64,000 nt of DNA, from assembly GCA_964215955.1 (NCBI GenBank), contig CAXPDR010000025.1, positions 57,269-121,268 of the forward strand, read 5' to 3'. Below the pieces are notes generated by a model that saw only the letters and a list, made by a program, of their open reading frames with translations, was not told the DNA's origin and did not search any database. The stretch comes from GCA-2706205 sp964215955. GTDB lineage: Bacteria > Bdellovibrionota > Bacteriovoracia > Bacteriovoracales > Bacteriovoracaceae. Position numbers and translations under genes: made by a program. Shown here piece after piece: positions 34,465-44,125 of this stretch; position 1 is the stretch's first letter, and the number at the start of each line of letters is the position of its first letter.

Positions 34465-36219
34465 ATGAAGTTTGCAAACCATAATATAGTTTATAATACC
34501 ATTGCTGGCCTGATAGAGGATTCTATAAAGAAGGCGGGCTTACCTGAGTTTAGTGCAACAGAAAGCTATAAACTATTATCAACTCCACCAAAAAGTGATA
34601 TGGGTGATGTGGCCTTTGCTTGTTTTCCATTGGCAAAAATGGCAAAGTCCAATCCAAATCAAGTGGCCAACACAATTTTAGAAAATCTAGATAATATTGA
34701 TCATATTGCTGAAGCCAAGGTTTTTGGGCCTTATTTAAATTTCTTTTACCGTCCTGAGTTTATAAACAAATTGGTCATAAAAGATGTTCTTTCTGAGGAG
34801 ATGTTCAAACTTAAGCTGGTTGATGAGTCACCTAAAACCATTATTGAATACTCTCAACCAAACACTCATAAAGAACTCCATGTAGGACATATGAGAAACC
34901 TTTGCTTAGGAAATGCCATAGTTAACCTATACCGCTATGCTGGGATCGAAACACTATCAACTACATTTCCTGGGGACGTTGGAACTCATGTCGCTAAATG
35001 TCTTTGGTATTATAAAAAACATAATCAACAACAACCTCCAGCTCAAAGAAAAGGAGCCTGGCTAGGGACTCTATACACTAAAGCTAATAACCTCCTCGAA
35101 GACCAAAGAGGAACGGAATTTGAAGACTCAAACCGAAAAGAATTAACAGAAATTCTTAAACAATTACATGCAGGCTCCGGAGATTATTTCGATCTTTGGA
35201 AGGAAACCAGAGAATGGTCAATTGAGCTTATGAAGTCGGTTTATACTTGGGCCGAAGTTGAATTTGATAGTTGGTATTGGGAAAGTGATGTGGACGCTAG
35301 CTCAGTAGCACTGGTAAATGAATATTACGAAAAAGGTTTATTTACCAAAGACGATGGTGCTATTGGAATAGATCTTAAGGATGATAAACTAGGATTTTGC
35401 TTATTATTAAAGTCTGATGGAACAGGCCTATACGCCACTAAAGACCTAGAACTTGCAAGACGAAAGTTCATTGATCAAAAAGTAGAAAAAAGTATTTATG
35501 TAGTTGATAATCGTCAATCCCTACATTTTAAGCAAGTTTTTAAAACACTTGAAAAAATGGGCTTTGAAAACGCTAAAAACTGCTTTCACCTTCAATATGA
35601 AATGGTAGAGCTTACCGATGGAGCAATGAGTTCAAGAAAGGGAAATATAATTGCCCTTCAAGACTTAATAGATAAAATGGTTTCCACTATCAAAAATGAG
35701 CATCTTGCAAAATATCAAAATGAATGGAGCTCCGATGAAATTGAAAAGACAGCAAATATTGTAGCTTCAGGTGCAATTAAATATGGTATGACGAGAGTAG
35801 ACTCCAATAAAAAAATAGTCTTTGACATGAATGAATGGCTAAAACTAGATGGAGAGTCTGGTCCATACATCCAATATGTTCATGCTAGAATTAACTCTTT
35901 ATTAGAAAAGCTCGGTGATATTCCAACAGAGATCAACTATTCTGTTTTATCTCACCAGCTTGAAAAAGAAATAATCAAAAAACTAGTCACTTTTAACGAT
36001 ACTATTCAAACTTGTATAACTAATAATAAGACTCACCCTTTATGCAGTTATTTATATGACCTATCCAAAGCATTTAATAGCTTCTATGCTGAGTGTTCAG
36101 TGATGAATGCAGAAAACAATGATATTAAATATGCAAGAGCAGCTCTAGCAAATTCGGTTGCTATAACATTAAAAGAAGGTTTGAAGGTCTTAGGAATTAC
36201 AGCTCCAACTAAGATGTAG
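34465..36219 (+). CDS. argS: Arginyl-tRNA synthetase
   Basis: 584 residues, normal length for ArgRS. Class I signatures: H-V-G-H-M (HIGH) near 140 inside S-Q-P-N-T-H-K-E-L-H-V-G-H, and the KMSK-equivalent M-S-S-R-K-G-N near 393. N-terminal Add1-type domain (~1-110) and C-terminal DALR anticodon-binding helices (G-P-Y-I-Q-Y-V-H-A-R start, then A-L-A-N-S-V-A-I-T-L-K-E-G-L) are present. Charges tRNA-Arg. Monocistronic; its end overlaps the convergent PilZ gene by 11 bases. Confidence 0.96.
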   Translation: MKFANHNIVYNTIAGLIEDSIKKAGLPEFSATESYKLLSTPPKSDMGDVAFACFPLAKMAKSNPNQVANTILENLDNIDHIAEAKVFGPYLNFFYRPEFINKLVIKDVLSEEMFKLKLVDESPKTIIEYSQPNTHKELHVGHMRNLCLGNAIVNLYRYAGIETLSTTFPGDVGTHVAKCLWYYKKHNQQQPPAQRKGAWLGTLYTKANNLLEDQRGTEFEDSNRKELTEILKQLHAGSGDYFDLWKETREWSIELMKSVYTWAEVEFDSWYWESDVDASSVALVNEYYEKGLFTKDDGAIGIDLKDDKLGFCLLLKSDGTGLYATKDLELARRKFIDQKVEKSIYVVDNRQSLHFKQVFKTLEKMGFENAKNCFHLQYEMVELTDGAMSSRKGNIIALQDLIDKMVSTIKNEHLAKYQNEWSSDEIEKTANIVASGAIKYGMTRVDSNKKIVFDMNEWLKLDGESGPYIQYVHARINSLLEKLGDIPTEINYSVLSHQLEKEIIKKLVTFNDTIQTCITNNKTHPLCSYLYDLSKAFNSFYAECSVMNAENNDIKYARAALANSVAITLKEGLKVLGITAPTKM

Positions 36220-36910
36220 CGACTTCATTAATACGAAGGAATTCAACAAGGTCTTCCATTGAAAAAGCTTCAGCGAGCTTGAACCCAGCTCTATTTGCAA
36301 ATTGAATCTTTCCCCTCACTTTATGGCGATGATTATGGATGTAACACATATCCAGCTTGATTGGATTTTTTAATTTGGTATCTCCAATATGAGTCAAGGT
36401 CAATTCTTTGGATCCCTCAACAAAGGCCTTGTTAAAATTAGAAACAAGTAAACTAATTCCCCCTTCGGCAATATCCAAAATTTGAAATTTCAAGACATGA
36501 TCTTTAGCCTGTGTATCAATATTTTTAATTTCTAAGGTGATTAAAATCTCATCATCAAGCTTGAATTCGGTTCTTTTCTCTCTTCGTAACTCAACAGTTT
36601 TGACGTGATCCTGAGAAGGATTTTGAATATAAAGCCAATTTCCGTTTAACTTTTCAATTTTGGTTTTAAGCATTGTTTCTCGGTAATCAAATTTTACGTA
36701 AACAAATTCTTTTTCATTGATTGCATTCTCTTGGGGTTTCAATCTAAATTTAAATGTCCTCTGATCTTTGTCGTACAAAACCTCATCTACCGGATATACG
36801 ACCCTCTTTCCCGTCAAGTTCTGCCAAACTAAACAATCAGTACCTGATGCATTAGCAAGAATAGACTCAATCTCTTTGAAAGAATTGGCATTTCTATGTT
36901 TTCCTTCCAT
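36209..36910 (-). CDS. PilZ-domain protein
   Basis: 233 residues. An N-terminal ~100-residue region rich in strands (YcgR-N-like in layout) precedes a PilZ domain (~112-225) with the R-R-E-K-R motif (RxxxR), then D-I-A-E-G-G-I-S, the second cyclic-di-GMP contact with Ala in place of the usual Ser, and a later G-K-I-Q-F strand. Probably a cytoplasmic cyclic-di-GMP receptor controlling motility or envelope output. Stands alone. Confidence 0.8.
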   Translation of the reverse strand: MEGKHRNANSFKEIESILANASGTDCLVWQNLTGKRVVYPVDEVLYDKDQRTFKFRLKPQENAINEKEFVYVKFDYRETMLKTKIEKLNGNWLYIQNPSQDHVKTVELRREKRTEFKLDDEILITLEIKNIDTQAKDHVLKFQILDIAEGGISLLVSNFNKAFVEGSKELTLTHIGDTKLKNPIKLDMCYIHNHRHKVRGKIQFANRAGFKLAEAFSMEDLVEFLRINEVATS

Positions 36911-37070
36911 ATATCTATTATCGCCTATTTACTTGAATTTATTAATAAGAAATTAAGGTATTAAAGGAGAAATAAAGATAAATATCTGAAATCACGCATT
37001 CATGGCCAAAATTAACTAGTTTATTTTAATTATATTAGATTAAAGCTAGATCTTAATTGATAATACATGT

Positions 37071-37105
37071 TTGCAATGTTAATAATATGCAAAATAAGTT
37101 ATAAT
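37071..37105 (+). promoter_or_regulatory. Candidate promoter and operator of the suf operon
   Basis: TATAAT at 37100-37105 is a good -10 element, about 27 bases before the rrf2 start. Just upstream, TTGCA (37071-37075) and TGCAA (37088-37092) form a spaced inverted repeat with a 12-base centre that would overlap the -35 region. This is where an Rrf2-type autorepressor would bind. Sequence pattern seen; binding is inferred. Confidence 0.4.
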
Positions 37106-37131
37106 TTCCCTGATTTAAACCAAGGCGCTAA

Positions 37132-37593
37132 ATGTTTAAAATCAATAAGAAAGTTGAGTACTCGTTAATGGTACTTAAGCATTTTAAAGACCATCCTGCT
37201 CAGACCTTAATTACGGCCAGAGAAGTATGTGATAAATACCATACCCCATTTGATACGACGTCGCGTGTGATGCAACTTATGAACAATAAAAAAATACTTG
37301 GCTCATCCCAGGGGGTCAAAGGTGGTTATAAACTAGAAAGAAGTTTAGAAGATATCACCTACCTAGAACTGTTAGAAATAATTGAGCAAAAGTGTTTCGA
37401 CAAAAACTGTTCTGAAATAAATTGTTCATTGATAGAGAGCTGTAATATCACTGGACCTATCCAGAAATTAAACCAACAACTTATTTCTTTTTTCAAATCA
37501 ATAACTTTAAATTCTCTCCTTACAAGTGAGGATGAAAATATACAAATACAAAACTTAGACCAGGACAAAAATAATGAGTACAGAATTAGATAA
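37132..37593 (+). CDS. Rrf2-family iron-sulfur-sensing regulator (SufR/IscR-like)
   Basis: 153 residues. N-terminal winged helix (K-K-V-E-Y-S-L-M-V-L-K-H-F, then G-V-K-G-G-Y-K-L-E-R wing). Cysteines at 88, 93, 98 and 104 form a C-x4-C-x4-C-x5-C cluster, near the place where IscR holds its [2Fe-2S] cluster. It would sense Fe-S status and control the suf genes. Its stop lies 19 bases inside sufB, showing tight coupling. Confidence 0.88.
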   Translation: MFKINKKVEYSLMVLKHFKDHPAQTLITAREVCDKYHTPFDTTSRVMQLMNNKKILGSSQGVKGGYKLERSLEDITYLELLEIIEQKCFDKNCSEINCSLIESCNITGPIQKLNQQLISFFKSITLNSLLTSEDENIQIQNLDQDKNNEYRIR

Positions 37594-39013
37594 GCGCATT
37601 AATGAAGAATACAAATGGGGCTTTGAGTCTAATGTTGAAATGGAAGAATTTCCTAAGGGATTAAATGAAAATATTATCCGCTTAATTTCTCAAAAAAAGA
37701 ATGAACCTGAATGGTTACTTGACTACCGGCTTAAGGCTTTTGAGAAGTGGAAGACGATGAAGCACCCAGATTGGGCCTATTTTAAAATCCCAGAAATTGA
37801 TTTCCAAGATCTGTATTATTATGCAAAACCAAAAGTCGCTAAAGATACTCCAAAGAGTTTGGACGATCTAGATCCTGAACTTCTAGCAACTTTTGAAAAA
37901 CTAGGTATTCCCCTACAGGAACAAAAGCGAATAAGTGGAGTTGCTGTAGACGCTGTTTTCGATTCAGTCAGTCTTGGAACAACTTGGAAGGAAGACCTTG
38001 AAAAAGTTGGAGTTATTTTTTGCTCAATTTCTGAAGCTGTTGAAAAATATCCAGAGCTGGTTAAAAAGTATATTGGAAAAGTCGTCCCAACGACAGATAA
38101 CTTTTATGCCGCCTTAAACTCAGCTGTTTTTACTGATGGTTCGTTTGTGTATATTCCAAAAGGGGTAACCTGCCCAATGGACTTATCTACTTACTTCAGA
38201 ATTAATGCAAAAGAAACAGGCCAGTTTGAAAGAACCCTTATCATTGCTGATGAAGGCAGTTACGTAAACTACCTAGAAGGTTGTACCGCCCCTCAACGAG
38301 ATGAGAATCAGCTTCATGCGGCCATCGTAGAGTTAATTGCTCTAGACAATGCAGAGATTAAATATTCTACCGTCCAAAACTGGTATGCAGGAGATAAGAA
38401 TGGAAAAGGTGGTATATATAATTTTGTGACGAAAAGAGGTTTATGTGAAGGCGTAAATTCTAAAATTTCTTGGACTCAAGTCGAAGCCGGCTCAGCAATA
38501 ACTTGGAAATACCCATCTTGTATTTTAAAAGGTGAAAACTCCCAAGGGGCATTTTACTCAGTTGCACTTACAAATAATAAAATGTTGGCCGATACTGGAA
38601 CCAAAATGATTCATATTGGAAAAAATACAAAATCTACGATCATCTCAAAAGGAATATCAGCTGATGAATCCGAAAATGTTTATAGAGGTGAAGTTAAAAT
38701 CATGCCTAGTGCAAAAGGTGCAAGAAATTTTTCCCAATGTGATTCAATGCTTATTGGGGATAAATGTTCTGCAAATACTTTTCCTTATATCGATGTAAAA
38801 AATCCCACAGGAACAGTAGAACACGAGGCCAGTACCTCTAAGATCTCAGCAGACCAGCTATTTTACCTTCAATCAAGAGGAATAGATGCTGAAAAGGCCA
38901 TATCACTGATAGTTAATGGTTTCTGTAAAGAAGTTTTTAAAACCTTACCGTTAGAATTCTCAGTAGAAGCCGTAAAATTAATAGAAATGAAATTAGAAAA
39001 TTCAGTTGGATAA
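37574..39013 (+). CDS. sufB: Fe-S assembly scaffold subunit SufB
   Basis: 479 residues, normal length. With SufC and SufD it forms the SufBC2D scaffold that builds [Fe-S] clusters. Characteristic segments: S-L-G-T-T-W-K-E-D-L-E-K-V-G-V-I-F-C near 135, G-V-T-C-P-M-D-L-S-T-Y-F-R near 197, N-Y-L-E-G-C-T-A-P near 235, and V-E-H-E-A-S-T-S-K-I in the C-terminal core. Cysteines are kept at the usual positions. The start overlaps the regulator gene. Confidence 0.95.
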   Translation: MSTELDKRINEEYKWGFESNVEMEEFPKGLNENIIRLISQKKNEPEWLLDYRLKAFEKWKTMKHPDWAYFKIPEIDFQDLYYYAKPKVAKDTPKSLDDLDPELLATFEKLGIPLQEQKRISGVAVDAVFDSVSLGTTWKEDLEKVGVIFCSISEAVEKYPELVKKYIGKVVPTTDNFYAALNSAVFTDGSFVYIPKGVTCPMDLSTYFRINAKETGQFERTLIIADEGSYVNYLEGCTAPQRDENQLHAAIVELIALDNAEIKYSTVQNWYAGDKNGKGGIYNFVTKRGLCEGVNSKISWTQVEAGSAITWKYPSCILKGENSQGAFYSVALTNNKMLADTGTKMIHIGKNTKSTIISKGISADESENVYRGEVKIMPSAKGARNFSQCDSMLIGDKCSANTFPYIDVKNPTGTVEHEASTSKISADQLFYLQSRGIDAEKAISLIVNGFCKEVFKTLPLEFSVEAVKLIEMKLENSVG

Positions 39014-39031
39014 AATAAAAAGGATATATAA

Positions 39032-39793
39032 ATGTTAAAAGTTAATAATGTATTTGCAGAAGTTGAAAATAATAAAATTTTAAATGGAATCAACTTTGAA
39101 GTAAAGCCAGGTGAAGTTCACGCCATTATGGGACCGAATGGATCTGGAAAGTCTACCCTATCCAAAGTGATTTCAGGCCACCCTGAATATGAAGTAACTA
39201 AAGGAAATGTGGAATTTAGTATAAATGGAAAAATGACAGACATCGAAGAGCTTGAACCTAGTGATAGGGCCAGAGAAGGTATATTTTTAGGCTTCCAATA
39301 CCCAGTTGAGGTTCCAGGAGTGACCAATATAGATTTTATGCATGAAGCTTTTAATGCTCTTTGTGAGCATCAAGGTGCGGACACAATGAATAAAGAGGAT
39401 TTTAGAAACTATGTTAAATCTAAACTTCCGATTCTTGATATGCATGAGGATTTTTTGGATAGAGCTGTAAACGAAGGATTTTCTGGTGGAGAGAAGAAGA
39501 AAAATGAAATATTACAAATGCTCCTTTTAAATCCAAGATTGGCCCTATTAGATGAAACTGATTCGGGCTTAGATATTGATGCTCTAAAAACTGTGGCAAA
39601 AGGAGTAAATACCCTTAAGTCTAAATTTAACTCTATCGTTTTAGTTACTCATTACCAAAGGCTTCTAGATTATATTGAACCAGACTTTGTCCATGTACTT
39701 TACAAGGGCCAAATTATTAAATCTGGTGATAAATCTTTAGCACTTGAATTAGAAGAAAAAGGATACGATTGGTTAATAGGAGATCAAAAATAA
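39032..39793 (+). CDS. sufC: Fe-S assembly ATPase SufC
   Basis: 253 residues. ABC-type ATPase: Walker A G-P-N-G-S-G-K-S-T (~34), signature F-S-G-G-E-K-K-K-N-E-I (~152), Walker B L-A-L-L-D-E-T-D-S-G-L-D. The E-K-K-K after the signature is typical of SufC. It drives conformational change of SufB/SufD. Its stop shares one base with the sufD start (TAATG). Confidence 0.96.
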   Translation: MLKVNNVFAEVENNKILNGINFEVKPGEVHAIMGPNGSGKSTLSKVISGHPEYEVTKGNVEFSINGKMTDIEELEPSDRAREGIFLGFQYPVEVPGVTNIDFMHEAFNALCEHQGADTMNKEDFRNYVKSKLPILDMHEDFLDRAVNEGFSGGEKKKNEILQMLLLNPRLALLDETDSGLDIDALKTVAKGVNTLKSKFNSIVLVTHYQRLLDYIEPDFVHVLYKGQIIKSGDKSLALELEEKGYDWLIGDQK

Positions 39794-41022
39794 TGAGTTC
39801 TTTAAACCACATAATAGATCTTTCTAAAAACATTTCTTATGCTGAGAACTCGCCTTTAAAAACATTAGCTACAGAGGGTTTAGAGAAATTAACTTCCATG
39901 AATATTCCAACGAGAAGGGATGAAAACTGGAAATATACAAATCTTAAATCAGAATTTGAATCTCAATATAAAAACATAACCAAGTCTGATAATTTTGATT
40001 TTCAAAAAAGAGAAGGCTTTATAAACTTATTCTTCTTGGACAATCATTTTGTTTCAGAGATGTCTGATACATGCCCAATTGAAATCACTAGTTTAGACAT
40101 AGTAGATCCAGTGTTTTTAACATCAAATTCCCAACAGATATTTAAGAATGATATTGTTGAAACCCTAAATAAATCTTTTATCCAGGATGGTCATATATTT
40201 ACGATCAACTCTAATATTGACTCTCCTATTTATATCCATAGACATTTCACAAATGAAAATGGATTTTACACACTGACAAACCTTTATAATATTGAGAGCA
40301 ATTGCCAGGCAACTATTTTAGAAAATATTACAAGTGAAGCTCCCATCTATTTAAACCTTGCATCTCATGTAATAACCCTTAACAATGCAAATTTAGAACA
40401 TGTTCAAATCCAAGATACAAAACATGGATCATTAGTTTTTAATTCTATTTATGGAACTGTTAAAGAACATGGTAACTATGAGAATGTTATTTTAAACACT
40501 GGGGCTAAAAAATCGAGAACAAACTTGGCGATAAGTTTAATTGAACCAGAAGCAAGGGCTCATGCTCATGGTTTATATGCCCTACATGCAGATCAACATC
40601 ACGATACGTTTAGTTATATTCATCACGATGCACCTCATACAAATAGTTTTCAATTATATAAAGGTATAATGGCCGAAAACTCTAGAGGAATCTTTACAGG
40701 AAAGGTTAGAGTTGAAAAAGATGCACAACTTATCAATGCAGAACAGCTGAATAAAAATCTGATTCTCTCAGACAAGGCTCAAGCAAACTCTCGACCTCAA
40801 CTAGAAATCTATGCTGACGATGTGAAATGTAGTCATGGGTCAACAACAGGACAACTAAGTGAATCTGAATTGTTCTATTTTGAATCAAGAGGTATTAGAA
40901 AAGATAAAGCAAGACAAATGCTTGCAAGGGCATTTGCTTATGATGTGATCTTAAAAATTAAAAACCTTAAAGTACAAGATATATGTAAAGATCATTTAAT
41001 AAATAAGCATATTGTGAGTTAG
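39793..41022 (+). CDS. sufD: Fe-S assembly subunit SufD
   Basis: 409 residues from the ATG at 39793 overlapping the sufC stop; an earlier in-frame ATG lies inside sufC. Features: R-R-D-E-N-W-K-Y-T-N-L near 35 (family signature), long beta-helix core, and the conserved C-terminal half with C-S-H-G-S-T-T-G-Q-L-S-E-S-E-L-F-Y-F-E-S-R-G. Pairs with SufB on the scaffold. Confidence 0.94.
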   Translation: MSSLNHIIDLSKNISYAENSPLKTLATEGLEKLTSMNIPTRRDENWKYTNLKSEFESQYKNITKSDNFDFQKREGFINLFFLDNHFVSEMSDTCPIEITSLDIVDPVFLTSNSQQIFKNDIVETLNKSFIQDGHIFTINSNIDSPIYIHRHFTNENGFYTLTNLYNIESNCQATILENITSEAPIYLNLASHVITLNNANLEHVQIQDTKHGSLVFNSIYGTVKEHGNYENVILNTGAKKSRTNLAISLIEPEARAHAHGLYALHADQHHDTFSYIHHDAPHTNSFQLYKGIMAENSRGIFTGKVRVEKDAQLINAEQLNKNLILSDKAQANSRPQLEIYADDVKCSHGSTTGQLSESELFYFESRGIRKDKARQMLARAFAYDVILKIKNLKVQDICKDHLINKHIVS

Positions 41023-41024
41023 AA

Positions 41025-42248
41025 ATGTTGATAGACTTTAATAAAATAAAATCAGATTTCCCTCAAGTTGATTCAGAATTTGAAGGGAAAAAAATCACAT
41101 ACCTAGATAGTGCAGCGACAAACCTACGCTTCCGTGGATCAGTTGAAGCTATAACTAGATATTATTCTTTTGAAACTGCCAATGTTCATAGAGGTATTCA
41201 TAAATTAAGTGAAATGAATACTCATAAATATGAAGAAACTAGAGATGCATTAAAAAACCTTTTTAATGCCAAAGATAGAGCCGAAATAATTTTCACAAAA
41301 GGAACCACAGACTCTATAAACCTAATAGCAAAATCTTGGGGTGAACATAATTTTAAGCAGCATGATGAAATTATCATAAGCGAACTAGAACACCACTCTA
41401 ATATCGTTCCTTGGCAAATGCTTTGTGAAAAAACAGGAGCAAAATTAAAAGTAATTCCTGTAAATGATAAGGGTGAATTAGAGATTGAAGAATTTTCAAA
41501 ACTATTAACAGACAAAACCAAATTGGTTGCCATTAATTATATCTCTAATGCCTTAGGTACTATAAACCCAATCAATAAGATTATTACTTTAACCAAGGCT
41601 AAAACTAGCGCTAAGGTTTTGATAGACGCTGCTCAAGCAGCTTCCCACAAGGAAATTGATGTTCAAAAATTAGATATAGATTTTATGGCCATATCGGCTC
41701 ATAAAATGTTTGGACCTACAGGAGTGGGTGCCCTTTATGGGAAATTAGATCTTCTTGAATCAATGCCACCTCTCATGGGTGGTGGGGCCATGATCGACAA
41801 GGTCAGCTTTGAAAAAACAACATACCTCCCATCACCAGAAAAATTTGAAGCTGGAACTCCCCATATAGCAGGTGTGATCGGATGGAAACCGGCCATAGAC
41901 TATATATGTGACTTAGGTTTTGAAGTTATTGAGGCCCATGAAAAAGAAATTTTGGATTATGCTACTCAAGAAATAGAAAAGCTTTCAAACGTGAAAATCA
42001 TAGGTACGGCAAATGAAAAAAGCGGAGTGCTTTCTTTTACAATGAAGGATATCCATCCCCATGACATAGCTACTATAGCAAATAAATATGGCGTAGCGAT
42101 AAGAACAGGACACCATTGTACCCAACCTTTAATGAAACGATTTGGAGTACCTGCTACGGCCCGAGCATCTTTTAGTATTTATAATACAAGAGAAGATGTA
42201 GACAAACTAATATCAACTTTAAAAAAAATAACTGAACTATTCTGTTAA
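41025..42248 (+). CDS. sufS: Cysteine desulfurase SufS
   Basis: 407 residues, group II desulfurase. PLP Lys in S-A-H-K-M-F-G-P-T-G (~226) and active Cys in R-T-G-H-H-C-T-Q-P (~364). The N-terminal Y-L-D-S-A-A-T motif and the E-L-E-H-H-S-N-I-V-P-W segment are diagnostic. It takes sulfur from cysteine for cluster assembly. SufS normally needs SufE or SufU to accept the persulfide, but no such gene follows. Confidence 0.95.
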   Translation: MLIDFNKIKSDFPQVDSEFEGKKITYLDSAATNLRFRGSVEAITRYYSFETANVHRGIHKLSEMNTHKYEETRDALKNLFNAKDRAEIIFTKGTTDSINLIAKSWGEHNFKQHDEIIISELEHHSNIVPWQMLCEKTGAKLKVIPVNDKGELEIEEFSKLLTDKTKLVAINYISNALGTINPINKIITLTKAKTSAKVLIDAAQAASHKEIDVQKLDIDFMAISAHKMFGPTGVGALYGKLDLLESMPPLMGGGAMIDKVSFEKTTYLPSPEKFEAGTPHIAGVIGWKPAIDYICDLGFEVIEAHEKEILDYATQEIEKLSNVKIIGTANEKSGVLSFTMKDIHPHDIATIANKYGVAIRTGHHCTQPLMKRFGVPATARASFSIYNTREDVDKLISTLKKITELFC

Positions 42249-42260
42249 TTAGGAATATTT

Positions 42261-42815
42261 ATGGAAATCTTTACTCAACCAACCCCTAATCCAAATGCTT
42301 TAAAATTCATCTTAGAAACCAACGTAAAAGATGGTGGAAAGACGACTTTTAAAAACCCAAACCAGGCTAAAGAAGTTCCCCTAGCTGCTGCTTTGTTTGA
42401 TTTAAGAGGAGTTGATCAAATACACTTTTTCCAAAATGTCATTACAGTATCAAAGTTCACATTTGAGCCATGGGAAAGTTTAGAGCCTGCCATAATTACT
42501 CAAGTAGAAAGTTTGATTGAGGATCATGATCCTGGCTTTAAAGACCATGATCCAGAAGCTGAAAGAAGAAAGCATTTAACTGGTGATATGCTTAAAATCG
42601 AAGAAATTCTAGATAGAAGAATACGTCCAGGCCTTCAAGGTGATGGAGGGGATTTAAAAGTACTTTCATTGCAAGAAAAAGTTTTATTAGTTCAATATCA
42701 AGGTGCATGTGGGACATGTCCTAGCTCTACAACAGGAACTCTTGAGGCCATAAGAGCGATTTTACAAGATGAGTTTGATCCAGAGATTGAAGTTTATATT
42801 GCCCCAGAGGATTAA
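42261..42815 (+). CDS. nfu: Nfu-type Fe-S carrier protein
   Basis: 184 residues. N-terminal Nfu_N domain (Q-P-T-P-N-P-N-A-L-K-F, V-D-Q-I-H-F-F-Q-N-V-I-T-V-S-K) and C-terminal NifU-like domain with the cluster-binding C-G-T-C-P-S-S (~150-156) after L-Q-G-D-G-G-D-L. It carries [4Fe-4S] clusters from the scaffold to client enzymes. Last conserved suf gene; its stop overlaps the next start (TAATG). Confidence 0.93.
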   Translation: MEIFTQPTPNPNALKFILETNVKDGGKTTFKNPNQAKEVPLAAALFDLRGVDQIHFFQNVITVSKFTFEPWESLEPAIITQVESLIEDHDPGFKDHDPEAERRKHLTGDMLKIEEILDRRIRPGLQGDGGDLKVLSLQEKVLLVQYQGACGTCPSSTTGTLEAIRAILQDEFDPEIEVYIAPED

Positions 42816-43723
42816 TGGCTTTAGCACTTTTAACATTAGCAATACTTTTAGGAGTATATGGTGACAAGTCTAAAAAGTTAGAGAATTTTAGCTTCGAAAT
42901 CCAATCACCTGAAATTAAATATGACCTTAGATCACTCGATGAAAAAAATGATGAGGTCGAAAAAAGATTATTATATGTGCCTAATGTCCATAGCTTTACT
43001 GCTCTCAGCATTGGAACTGAATTTACTGATATAACTTTAACAACTCAAAACAATGATAAAGACAAAGCGAATAAAGGAAAAAGTAAGGTTTTTGATATTC
43101 AAGTTCTTGGATATAAAAAGAACTACTTATGGGAAGCCTATTATCAGAACTATCAAGGACTCTATATAACTGAAGATACTACATCTTCTGATTTGCCTTC
43201 CGCTAATGCTTGGTCTTATGGTGTTTCTGTAAAGCAATTTTTCAGTAAGAAATTTGATCTAAAAAAGTCGATAAGTAATTTTAGCTATTCAAAAAAAAGC
43301 GGATGGTCTTGGATTAGAGGTCTATATTTTAATAAAAATAAACTTTTTTCGAGTGAAGGCTTAATTCCAAGTGAATATACCGAAAACTTTGACCAGCTGA
43401 TTGGGCTAAACGGGATTGAGACCACAAACCTAGGATTTGAATTCGGTGCGGGTGGTATCTTCAACTACCAAAACTTTTTTTCAACAGGTCTGCTTACGGC
43501 CGGTTATCAGTTACAAGAACAGAGATATGACGGGATTACAGATTCTCCACGAACAATCACAACAACCTCATTGAATGTTCTCATCGGTTTTGGATATAAC
43601 TTTAATAAAAACCATTCTATTGGAATTGAAGGAAGAGCGAGAACTATTACCATACCTCTAAAAGATGTAAATTACTTACAGGGTCGCTCAATTTCTTCCT
43701 TATATTATAAATTTTATTTTTAG
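42815..43723 (+). CDS. Probable outer-membrane beta-barrel protein
   Basis: 302 residues. A short hydrophobic start (M-A-L-A-L-L-T-L-A-I-L-L-G-V-Y) could be a signal peptide. The C-terminal half is made of alternating amphipathic strands and ends in S-L-Y-Y-K-F-Y-F, with the terminal Phe typical of Bam substrates. The start overlaps the nfu stop (TAATG), so it is translated with the suf operon, which is unexpected for such a protein. No specific family recognised. Confidence 0.6.
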   Translation: MALALLTLAILLGVYGDKSKKLENFSFEIQSPEIKYDLRSLDEKNDEVEKRLLYVPNVHSFTALSIGTEFTDITLTTQNNDKDKANKGKSKVFDIQVLGYKKNYLWEAYYQNYQGLYITEDTTSSDLPSANAWSYGVSVKQFFSKKFDLKKSISNFSYSKKSGWSWIRGLYFNKNKLFSSEGLIPSEYTENFDQLIGLNGIETTNLGFEFGAGGIFNYQNFFSTGLLTAGYQLQEQRYDGITDSPRTITTTSLNVLIGFGYNFNKNHSIGIEGRARTITIPLKDVNYLQGRSISSLYYKFYF

Positions 43724-43726
43724 AAA

Positions 43727-44029
43727 TTATTCTAGAACGGTATTTTTATAGGAATCACAGCTGACTTCACCATTTGTTTTAAAAACAGCAAAAATAACTT
43801 CTACCCTAGCTGTTTCTTCACCATCTTGGATGTTAACAATATAAGCCTCTCTTTTTGTCCTAGGATCAACACCTAAGTCTTCTTCTACAGAACCTTTAAG
43901 AGTAGTATAATGAGAAATACTATCAGCATAAAAATATTTGGCTGTACCAACAGCACTTCTTTTACAATCATTGCTTGCAAAAGAATACATAGATGAGAAT
44001 AAAACTAACAAGAGTACGGTAATTTTCAT
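43727..44029 (-). CDS. Small secreted protein
   Basis: 100 residues with a signal peptide (M-K-I-T-V-L-L-L-V-L-F-S-S-M-Y-S-F-A, cleavage before S-N-D-C). The mature part has two Cys (N-D-C-K-R and V-S-C-D-S) and alternating strands. No family recognised. Convergent with, and four bases from, the barrel gene. Confidence 0.65.
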   Translation of the reverse strand: MKITVLLLVLFSSMYSFASNDCKRSAVGTAKYFYADSISHYTTLKGSVEEDLGVDPRTKREAYIVNIQDGEETARVEVIFAVFKTNGEVSCDSYKNTVLE

Positions 44030-44125
44030 AAATAATTCCTTTTTCTTTTAGCATACTATAAGGAATTAATGAGAAATACCCACCCATGTTAAATTTCATA
44101 CTGTGTCTAATTTTTAGACGAATTT

